Source: Oscillospiraceae bacterium (GTDB lineage Bacteria > Bacillota > Clostridia > Christensenellales > Aristaeellaceae). Taken from it: DNA of 6,969 nt. The position numbers and the translations under genes were made by a program. The notes beneath the pieces were generated by a model. That model was not told the DNA's origin and searched no databases. It worked only from the letters and a program-made list of their open reading frames with translations. The stretch lies in contig JAITDK010000103.1 in NCBI GenBank assembly GCA_031282605.1, positions 1 through 6,969 on the forward strand, given 5' to 3'. Below are positions 1 through 4,786 of the stretch, piece by piece. Position 1 is the first letter of the stretch; each line of letters starts with the position of its first letter.

Positions 1-342
1 CGAGGCCTTGTGTTCCAGCAATTGCAGCTGACCGAAAGGCGTTTTGATCTGAGCATGGGCGACGACCTCGTCAATCGCCGCACCGCCGCGGAATTCCAGC
101 TCCAACAATCCGCCCGGCCATTGCACGGCGTAGACGTCGTCGGTCATGCCGTCGGTCAGTAGTCCGCCGCGCATGGTGAGCTTCAGCGCCGCGCCGGGGG
201 TATGCGTATCCAGCGGCCTGTATTCAAGATACACGACGCCGTCGCGGGTCAGCGGGATCCCGCCGCCGTCGGTCTCTCCGCAGAATCGGCCGTTAATGTA
301 TAACAAGCCCGGCGGCGCCAACACTTGCAGCATAGGATGCAT
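1..342 (-). CDS. Hypothetical protein, N-terminal part (C-terminus beyond left edge)
   Basis: The minus-strand frame is open from position 384 to the left edge without a stop. I place the start at the ATG at 342-340 because GAGGTG, a very good Shine-Dalgarno match, lies 6 nt upstream at 349-354. The ATG at 384-382 is in frame and would add 14 residues, but it has no ribosome site, and those codons (AGA, AGT, GTT, TAT) differ from the GC-rich codons that follow. The visible 114 residues begin MHPMLQVLAPPGLLYINGRF. Short beta-strand-like stretches (LLYING, VVYLEYRPL, LLELEF) alternate with Gly- and Asp-rich turns, suggesting a beta-sandwich N-terminus. There is no signal peptide, membrane segment or catalytic motif that I recognise. 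It is divergent from the kinase at 450. Function unknown; that it is coding is supported by the long open frame, codon bias and ribosome site. Confidence 0.7.
   Translation of the reverse strand, partial: MHPMLQVLAPPGLLYINGRFCGETDGGGIPLTRDGVVYLEYRPLDTHTPGAALKLTMRGGLLTDGMTDDVYAVQWPGGLLELEFRGGAAIDEVVAHAQIKTPFGQLQLLEHKAS
291..306 (+). repeat. 16-nt exact duplicate, copy 1
   Basis: The sequence cgttaatgtataacaa occurs here inside the hypothetical gene, where the minus strand encodes LLYIN. It recurs exactly at 445-460 across the kinase start codon. Matches of this length are uncommon by chance in a 7-kb window, but the role is unknown. Confidence 0.4.
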
Positions 343-348
343 GAAGCG

Positions 349-354
349 CACCTC
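349..354 (-). promoter_or_regulatory. Ribosome binding site that sets the start at 342
   Basis: The minus strand reads GAGGTG here, 6 nt before the ATG at 342. It matches six consecutive bases of the anti-Shine-Dalgarno complement GGAGGTGAT. The alternative upstream ATG at 384 has only AAAG directly against it, so this site favours the shorter reading of the hypothetical gene. Confidence 0.55.
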
Positions 355-407
355 GCTTTCGCTATAAACGAAACTCTCTCTCATCTTTATGAGGATAAGC
401 CGTCGAA

Positions 408-440
408 TAGAATTCTAAAATCACAATCCTAAGAATAGGA
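408..440. promoter_or_regulatory. Divergent intergenic region with two inverted repeats
   Basis: The short gap between the divergent hypothetical gene and the kinase holds a perfect 10-bp palindrome, TAGAATTCTA (408-417). It presents TAGAAT, five of six matches to a sigma-A -10 box, on both strands. I found no convincing -35 box at 16-18 bp on either strand. A second inverted repeat, TCCTA-AGAA-TAGGA (427-440), ends inside the kinase ribosome site AGGAAAGG (437-444). It could be an operator, an RNA hairpin that partly hides the ribosome site, or chance. The location fits a divergent promoter region; the exact elements are inference. Confidence 0.3.
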
Positions 441-444
441 AAGG

Positions 445-460
445 CGTTAATGTATAACAA
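445..460 (+). repeat. 16-nt exact duplicate, copy 2, spanning the kinase start
   Basis: Second copy of cgttaatgtataacaa. Here it contains the kinase ATG (450-452) and encodes MYNK on the plus strand, while copy 1 is read on the opposite strand in the neighbouring gene. An AGAAT lies a few bases upstream of both copies, with a 4-nt length difference. Confidence 0.4.
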
Positions 461-1415
461 AATCAAGCGCGACGGAGCGTATCTATACGAACTGACGGAA
501 TGGATCCGCCGCGAGTACCCGATAAATCCGATCGACATCGCGCCCGCGAAACGCGGATACTTCGGCGAGACATGGCGGTTAAAGGCGAGCGAAGGCGTGT
601 TCTTCCTCAAACTGAACTATTCCCCGCACAGGGAGCTATACGCAAACAGTTTCCATGCGTTGGAGCACATGCGCGAACACGGCGTTGATTTCGTCAGCGA
701 GATAGTCAGGGCTAACGACGGCGCGCTGTTTAAGCGATGGGATAACGCCGTGCTTGGCGTATTCCGCTGGATATATGGCGAGACCGTCCAGGACGAGTGG
801 TCGACGCGCGAGATGCATAGGATGCTGGCCAGGATATACACGCTGCCGACGAGCGGACTGGCCGTGCGGCAGGAGGACTTCGCGCCCAGCAGCGCGGCGG
901 TATTCCGCAGACAATGCGCGTTATTGGCCGCGGACGAGCATGAGACGTCGGCGCAGATACTGGCGGTGTTTGACAAGCGCGGCGGCATCTTCACGCATCG
1001 AGGCGAGCGGTTGGAGATGTTTTCGGCAAGATGTAAGGCTGACGGCGTTTCGCCGCTATTCATAACGCATGGCGACGCTGGGGGGAATATCATCCGTAAC
1101 GGTGGACGGCATAGCCTGGTGGATTGGGATGATCCTGTGTTAGCGCCTCCGGAACGGGACGCGTGGATGGGCTTGAATAGCGAGGGAGCGTTGGACGCGT
1201 TCCAAAGCGCGATGCGGGGGGAAGGGATCGACTATGCACTGCGGCCGGATCGTTTGGCGTTCTATTGCTACTACTCGTTCTTCTGGTATCTGACGGAGTA
1301 CCTGGCGGCGTACTTCGAGCTGCGCGCGGTGGGTAAGGATTGGCCGGAAACGCTGGAAACATACTTCGCCTGCTGGATCGAGGACGAGGTCAAGGCAGCG
1401 GATGGGATAATCTAG
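450..1415 (+). CDS. APH-family phosphotransferase (protein-kinase-like fold), substrate unknown
   Basis: A complete 321-residue protein. The ATG at 450 follows AGGAAAGG by 5 nt. The N-lobe has a glycine-containing loop (RGYFGET, 35-41) and a candidate ATP-binding lysine, K54, in FFLKL. A hinge-like stretch VFRWIYGE follows at 104-111. The C-lobe carries the catalytic motif THGDAGGN (H207, D209, N213) and the metal-binding DWDD (225-228), followed by PVLAPPERDAW, a pattern of phosphotransferases that act on small molecules. This is the family of aminoglycoside kinases, choline kinase and homoserine/methylthioribose-type kinases. The sequence does not reveal the substrate, and resistance should not be assumed. 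The spacing from catalytic Asp to Asn is one residue shorter than the usual HGDxxxxN. The gene is divergent from the hypothetical gene and convergent with spmB, so it is probably monocistronic. A spore-coat (CotS-like) kinase is a less likely alternative. Confidence 0.85.
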   Translation: MYNKIKRDGAYLYELTEWIRREYPINPIDIAPAKRGYFGETWRLKASEGVFFLKLNYSPHRELYANSFHALEHMREHGVDFVSEIVRANDGALFKRWDNAVLGVFRWIYGETVQDEWSTREMHRMLARIYTLPTSGLAVRQEDFAPSSAAVFRRQCALLAADEHETSAQILAVFDKRGGIFTHRGERLEMFSARCKADGVSPLFITHGDAGGNIIRNGGRHSLVDWDDPVLAPPERDAWMGLNSEGALDAFQSAMRGEGIDYALRPDRLAFYCYYSFFWYLTEYLAAYFELRAVGKDWPETLETYFACWIEDEVKAADGII

Positions 1416-1430
1416 CGTGAGTTCGGGCGA

Positions 1431-1506
1431 AACCCCTGAGGCGCCGACGGTTAACCCCTCTACCGCTGCGGAGGCATCCCCACCTAAGGGGCGGCAATAG
1501 GGCAAC
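1431..1506. repeat. Palindrome-rich spacer between convergent genes, possible degraded dispersed repeat
   Basis: The 140-bp gap between the kinase and spmB stops holds two copies of AACCCCT (1431 and 1453). It also holds CCTC/GAGG arms (1457-1460 and 1471-1474) around the palindrome CCGC-T-GCGG (1463-1471), and a CCCC-ACCTAA-GGGG hairpin (1478-1491). From memory, the layout AACCCCTC / inner palindrome / CCCC-loop-GGGG / GGCAA resembles intergenic palindromic repeats common in gut Clostridia; I cannot verify this here. None of the hairpins is followed by a T-run on either strand, so I do not call an intrinsic terminator, although a convergent terminator would be expected here. Confidence 0.3.
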
Positions 1507-1555
1507 GCCCGCGGAACGTTGGAACGATGGGCGGCTATCAACCCAACACCGAACG

Positions 1556-2062
1556 CTACAAAATCCTCAACGCCCACGCCGACGCTATACCGCCAGCCAG
1601 CCACGCAATAAGCGCGGCCGGTATCGCGTACCGCGAGCGTTTCACCTTCGCGGCGGCGAAGTACAGCGGCAGCGTGTAGAATATCGTCTCGCTCGAACCC
1701 ATTATTACTGACGCGGTGCGTCCCTCAACGCTGTCCGGGCCGTAAAGCCTGAACGTTTCATCCAGCATGGCCAGCGCGGCCGATCCGGAAAACGGGCGGA
1801 TCATCAGCACGGGCAGCGCGCCTTCGGGGATACCCAGCCGCCGCAACACCGGTGCGCACCATCCGGCGAACGCGGCCAGCGCGCCCGATTTCACCAGAAG
1901 CGCAATGAACGCCAGCATTCCTACCAGGCACGGCAGCACGTTCACGGCGGATTGCAATCCCTTTTTCGCGCCTTCGAGGAACACGTCGTATACGCTAACC
2001 CTGCGGATCATGCCAAATATAAGAACACCCAATATAACCAACGGCAATACAAGATCGGTCAT
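1556..2062 (-). CDS. spmB: Spore maturation protein B
   Basis: The protein has 168 residues, close to the roughly 178 of Bacillus subtilis SpmB. It is a hydrophobic integral membrane protein of the nucleoside-recognition (Gate) domain type. It opens with a membrane segment (about 4-19). Family signatures are visible: a helix from about 40 to 57, RPFSGSAALAML (89-100), and GSSETIFYTLPLYF (122-135). SpmA and SpmB are known to be needed for full dehydration of the spore core and hence heat resistance; what they transport, if anything, is unsettled. The ATG at 2062-2060 overlaps the spmA stop as ATGA, and GGAG (2072-2075) lies 9 nt upstream, so the two are translationally coupled. The frame stays open upstream to 2254, but that stretch is spmA in another frame. 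No dacB-like gene follows, unlike the B. subtilis dacB-spmA-spmB operon. Confidence 0.92.
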   Translation of the reverse strand: MTDLVLPLVILGVLIFGMIRRVSVYDVFLEGAKKGLQSAVNVLPCLVGMLAFIALLVKSGALAAFAGWCAPVLRRLGIPEGALPVLMIRPFSGSAALAMLDETFRLYGPDSVEGRTASVIMGSSETIFYTLPLYFAAAKVKRSRYAIPAALIAWLAGGIASAWALRIL

Positions 2063-2640
2063 ACGCGCCGTCTCCACAAGGCGTTGCGCATAATCAGGCA
2101 TGCCGCTATCCCAACCAGCGTGGATACCCCGCTGGATATCAGCGTCGCGGACACGATTGAAGCCGGAGCCGCTGAACCCGCCGCGGCCCTCATCGCTATC
2201 ACCGTCGTTGGGAACAGCTGTATCGACGAGGCGTTGATCACCAGGAACATGCACATCGCGTCAGTAGCGATATCGCTGGACGATTCCAAACCCATGCGGC
2301 GCATGGCATCCAAACCTTGAGGAGTCGCCGCGTTGCCCAGGCCAAACATGTTCGCGATCATGTTCATCGCTATGGATTGGCGTGCGGCGAGTCCTGCGCC
2401 TGGGAACAGCCGGCGCAGCAGCGGTTCCGCCGCTTTCGCCAGGCGTTCCACCGCGCCGCACTGCTCCAGTATCGCCAGCAATCCGCTCCACAGCGCGAAC
2501 CCGCCCGCCAGTTTCACGCATAACGCGACCGCGTCTACCGCGCCTTGCAGCACGCCTTGAGTCAACGACGCCTGCTGCCCTGTGATCAGTCCCCATATTA
2601 TCCCGACAGCAGCCATGCCTGCCCAAATCCAGTTCATCAT
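2059..2640 (-). CDS. spmA: Spore maturation protein A
   Basis: The protein has 193 residues, against about 196 in B. subtilis. It is a membrane protein, with an N-terminal hydrophobic helix (4-19), a second (44-58), and others near 145 and 165-185. The diagnostic nucleoside-recognition motif NMIANMFGLGNAATPQGLDAM is at 93-113; GNAATPxGL is shared with B. subtilis SpmA. It acts with SpmB in the spore membranes during core dehydration in late sporulation. The start at 2640 is preceded by GGAGGG (2649-2654) at 8 nt; a second ATG follows directly at 2637 and is less well spaced. It overlaps spmB by 4 nt. In B. subtilis the operon is transcribed by mother-cell sigma-E; a weak sigma-E-like candidate is present upstream here. 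The gene lies 154 nt downstream of glgA on the same strand, so read-through is possible. Confidence 0.93.
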   Translation of the reverse strand: MMNWIWAGMAAVGIIWGLITGQQASLTQGVLQGAVDAVALCVKLAGGFALWSGLLAILEQCGAVERLAKAAEPLLRRLFPGAGLAARQSIAMNMIANMFGLGNAATPQGLDAMRRMGLESSSDIATDAMCMFLVINASSIQLFPTTVIAMRAAAGSAAPASIVSATLISSGVSTLVGIAACLIMRNALWRRRV

Positions 2641-2659
2641 ATAGAAATCCCTCCAGGGT

Positions 2660-2689
2660 ATTGTATTGACCTGAAGGGACGGGCATGAC
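2660..2689 (-). promoter_or_regulatory. Weak candidate sigma-E-type promoter of spmAB
   Basis: On the minus strand AATACAAT (2667-2660) matches seven of eight positions of the sigma-E -10 consensus CATACAAT. GTCAT (2689-2685) matches the first part of the sigma-E -35 region, and the 14-nt spacing between the two 8-mers fits. The second half of the -35 box is GCC rather than ATT. The predicted transcript start would fall in or next to the GGAGGG ribosome site (2654-2649), leaving a leader of only about 13 nt. That is awkward, so this remains a low-confidence call. Confidence 0.22.
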
Positions 2690-2699
2690 GCAATTATTT

Positions 2700-2745
2700 G
2701 GCGCGCATTAACGGCGCATCAAAGGCGTATCAAAGGCGCGTTAAA
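2700..2745. repeat. Tandem 11-bp repeat array upstream of spmA
   Basis: Three contiguous 11-bp units read GGCGCATCAAA (2713-2723), GGCGTATCAAA (2724-2734) and GGCGCGTTAAA (2735-2745) on the plus strand. They are preceded by a related 13-nt unit, GGCGCGCATTAAC (2700-2712). The consensus is GGCGYRTYAAA. The 11-bp period is close to one DNA turn, so each unit would face the same side of the helix. The array lies 60-105 bp upstream of the spmA start and after the glgA stop, where a regulator could bind. No known operator is recognised. Confidence 0.6.
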
Positions 2746-2794
2746 GATACATGTGAGTAGGCTTCAAAATGTACCCTTCACGCGAATCGCTTCT

Positions 2795-4432
2795 TCATCT
2801 TCGCTCCGCCAGTTCATACAGCCGCGCGTATTCCTTAGCCGACCGGTTCCAGCTGAAGTCCGTCTCCATGCCGCGCTTCATCAACTGGTGCCACACCTGC
2901 GGCTGCTCGCTGTAGTATTGGATCGCGCGTTCCAGCGTGTGCAGCATATCATGCGCGTTGTAGCTGAAGAACGTAAACCCGTTGCCTTCGCCGGTGAGAT
3001 CGTTGTAGCTGAGCACGGTGTCGCGAAGCCCCCCGGTTTCGCGGACGACGGGGATCGTGCCGTAGCGCATCGCGATCATCTGGGACAATCCGCACGGCTC
3101 GAATAGCGAAGGCATCAAGAATATATCCGCGCCGGCGTATATGCGCTTGGCGAGCGCGCCGTTCATCTCGTAGCGCGCGGCGACTCGACCGCGCCAATTC
3201 GACTCCGCCCATGAGAATAGATTGATGTACTTAGCGTCTCCCTGACCCAACATAATCAATTGAATTCCGAGATCCATCATCTCGACGATCACCCTGTCGA
3301 TAAGATCCAGGCCCTTTTGATTGTTCATGCGCGTGACCAAAGCGACGATAGGGGTTTTCGGACTATTGGCGAGTCCTAATTCACGCTGTAATTCGGTCTT
3401 GCACGCCTGTTTGCCGGAGATATCGTCCGCGGAGAACGCCGCTGGGATTCCGTCTCCGCTTGCGGGATCAAACTGAGCGGTGTCGATGCCGTTTATCACG
3501 CCGTACAAAGTGCCGCGCCGCGCGCGCAGCAGGCCATCCAGACGCTCGCCGAAGTACATCGTCTGGATCTCGTCGGCGTAACTGGGACTGACCGTCGTGA
3601 TCAGGTCGGCGTAAACCAATCCTGCCTTGAGGTAGTTAGCGCAGCCATAATACTCCAGCTTGTCGGCGGTAAACAGGCCGTCGCCCAAGCCCAGCACATC
3701 CTGCACCGCCTTGCGGTCGAATATCCCCTGATACTGTAGGTTGTGAATGGTCATGACGCTGCGCATGTTTGAGTAAAACGGCAGGTGTTTGTACTGAATG
3801 GATAGCAGCGCGGGTATCATGCCCGCCTGCCAGTCATGGCAATGCATAACCGTCGGGTGGAAGCCTATGAGCGGAAGCGCGTTCAGTACGGCGCGGCAGA
3901 AGAATCCATACCGCTCATACTCGTCGCCGCCGCCGCCATAGATATACGCCCTATTAAAGTAGAATCGATTATCGACAAAGTAGCAGGTTATGCCCTGATA
4001 CTCCAGCGCCTCGATCCCGCAATACTGCCGCCGCCAACCCATCTCGACCTCAAAGTCGATTATGTGGCGCATCTGGCGTGTATACTCGGTCGAGATCTGG
4101 CCATACAGCGGCAGTATGATCCGCGCGTCAACGCCCTCGGTCTTTAGCGCCTGAGGCAGTGCACCTATCACGTCGGCCAACCCGCCTGTCTTGATGAACG
4201 GCGCCGCCTCCGCAGCAACGAACAATACGCCGTGCTGTTTTACGATCTCCTTTTCCACGGCGCTGAACTTTGCCATGCGCGGCGAACGTTTGGATCTAGC
4301 AGGCTTGTCAAGTGGCATTTCGGCAGCCGCTTCAGCGGCGACCGGCGTAATTGCGTCGTTTGCATCCGGAATTACGGGCGCGCTATTCGTTAGGATTATG
4401 TTTTCCTCAACCTGCTTCTTAGTCTTTCTCAT
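2795..4432 (-). CDS. glgA: Glycogen synthase (ADP-glucose type, GT5), with N-terminal extension
   Basis: The enzyme transfers glucose from ADP-glucose to the non-reducing end of alpha-1,4-glucan. I start it at ATG 4432-4430 because AAAGGAGG (4438-4445) sits 5 nt upstream; an in-frame ATG at 4459 would add nine residues but lacks such a site. This gives 545 residues, longer than the usual roughly 480. The catalytic part starts near residue 69 with VLFVAAEAAPFIKTGGLADV, which includes the KTGGL ADP-glucose-binding loop (81-85). The second Rossmann domain shows NGID (314-317), TRMNNQKGLDL (367-377), LGQGD (395-399) and the signature PSLFEPCGLSQ (441-451) with ETGGLRDT (465-472). The first 67 or so residues form an Ala/Pro/Glu- and Lys/Arg-rich, probably disordered tail. 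It is downstream of glgC-glgD on the same strand but separated from glgD by 354 bp, so it may have its own promoter. Confidence 0.96.
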   Translation of the reverse strand: MRKTKKQVEENIILTNSAPVIPDANDAITPVAAEAAAEMPLDKPARSKRSPRMAKFSAVEKEIVKQHGVLFVAAEAAPFIKTGGLADVIGALPQALKTEGVDARIILPLYGQISTEYTRQMRHIIDFEVEMGWRRQYCGIEALEYQGITCYFVDNRFYFNRAYIYGGGGDEYERYGFFCRAVLNALPLIGFHPTVMHCHDWQAGMIPALLSIQYKHLPFYSNMRSVMTIHNLQYQGIFDRKAVQDVLGLGDGLFTADKLEYYGCANYLKAGLVYADLITTVSPSYADEIQTMYFGERLDGLLRARRGTLYGVINGIDTAQFDPASGDGIPAAFSADDISGKQACKTELQRELGLANSPKTPIVALVTRMNNQKGLDLIDRVIVEMMDLGIQLIMLGQGDAKYINLFSWAESNWRGRVAARYEMNGALAKRIYAGADIFLMPSLFEPCGLSQMIAMRYGTIPVVRETGGLRDTVLSYNDLTGEGNGFTFFSYNAHDMLHTLERAIQYYSEQPQVWHQLMKRGMETDFSWNRSAKEYARLYELAERR

Positions 4433-4437
4433 CGCTT

Positions 4438-4445
4438 CCTCCTTT
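4438..4445 (-). promoter_or_regulatory. Ribosome binding site that sets the glgA start
   Basis: The minus strand reads AAAGGAGG, a near-perfect Shine-Dalgarno, 5 nt before the ATG at 4432. The longer in-frame start at 4459 has only GCGGACA before it. Starting there would place this strong site inside the coding region, so the 4432 start is preferred. Confidence 0.75.
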
Positions 4446-4560
4446 GAGTCGGTTGTCATTGTCCGCTGCGGCGGGACACCGTCCGGTTTGCGAGCCGACA
4501 GCGCTTTAAGTTACTGGCGCCCCGCCACTATGATCTAAGCTGACTATTACCTTACAGCAT

Positions 4561-4693
4561 TCGTTTCCCCGCTCCAGGCTCCGGGGGAGATGGGAGGGGG
4601 ATCGCGATCCCCTTCCCGAAGACGCGGGCGCGCCGCATCCCAGACCCCGCGAAGGGCTTTAAGCCCTTTCGAAACCTGACCAGGCTTAGCCTG
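4561..4693. repeat. Multi-palindrome intergenic element (REP/BIME-like candidate)
   Basis: At least four inverted repeats lie end to end. They are TTCCCC/GGGGGA arms (4565-4588); a 26-bp inverted repeat (4592-4617) centred on the perfect palindrome GGGGATCGCGATCCCC (4597-4612), broken only by one G-T pair; CGCGGG/CCCGCG (4623-4628 and 4646-4651) enclosing GGCGCGCC (4627-4634); AAGGGCTT-T-AAGCCCTT (4652-4668); and CAGGC-TTA-GCCTG (4681-4693). The short linkers are similar (CCCGAAGAC, CAGACCCCGCG, TCGAAACCTGAC, TGAACC). Dense, modular palindromes without a reading frame are typical of dispersed palindromic repeats. On the glgCD transcript they would fold into a run of stable hairpins. Copy number elsewhere in the genome cannot be seen here. 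Confidence 0.5.
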
Positions 4694-4786
4694 AACCGTC
4701 GTGACACGCATTCAATCGGCCTTGGATAGCCGGTTATGTTCGGCAGTCCGCTCCGTAACGCAATCGATTCCTCCCCTCGCCGCCCC

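Larger units (their letters stand above)
4433..4786. other. 354-bp gap between glgD and glgA
   Basis: No convincing gene is seen on either strand. From the glgD side (right) there is about 90 bp of unstructured sequence with one weak CGGC/GCCG repeat (4707-4735 area). Then comes the palindrome-rich element (4561-4693), followed by about 125 bp leading to glgA. That last part has small inverted repeats TGGCG-CCC-CGCCA (4515-4527) and TGTCC/GGACA (4460-4478). I found no acceptable sigma-A promoter on the minus strand upstream of glgA and no T-run terminator after glgD. The palindromes could terminate or stabilise the glgCD message. Confidence 0.6.

Noticed and set aside
450..1415. Calling the kinase an aminoglycoside or spectinomycin resistance gene
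   Set aside because: Only the general APH-family fold and catalytic motifs are visible. Many members act on metabolites, and nothing here shows antibiotic specificity.
1140..1604. A 154-codon minus-strand frame opposite the kinase and running into the spmB end
   Set aside because: It overlaps the catalytic part of the kinase and the spmB C-terminus, and its composition is that of a shadow frame.
2063..2254. An N-terminal extension of SpmB starting at 2254
   Set aside because: The extension is the spmA coding region in another frame. The ATG at 2062 overlaps the spmA stop as ATGA, has a ribosome site, and gives the family's usual length.
2700..2745. CRISPR array at the short repeats before spmA
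   Set aside because: The units are 11 bp and contiguous with no spacers, and no cas genes are present.
4650..4671. Intrinsic terminator at the AAGGGCTT-T-AAGCCCTT hairpin after glgD
   Set aside because: The stem is good, but no T-run follows on the minus strand (GCGGGGTC follows), so it does not meet the usual definition.
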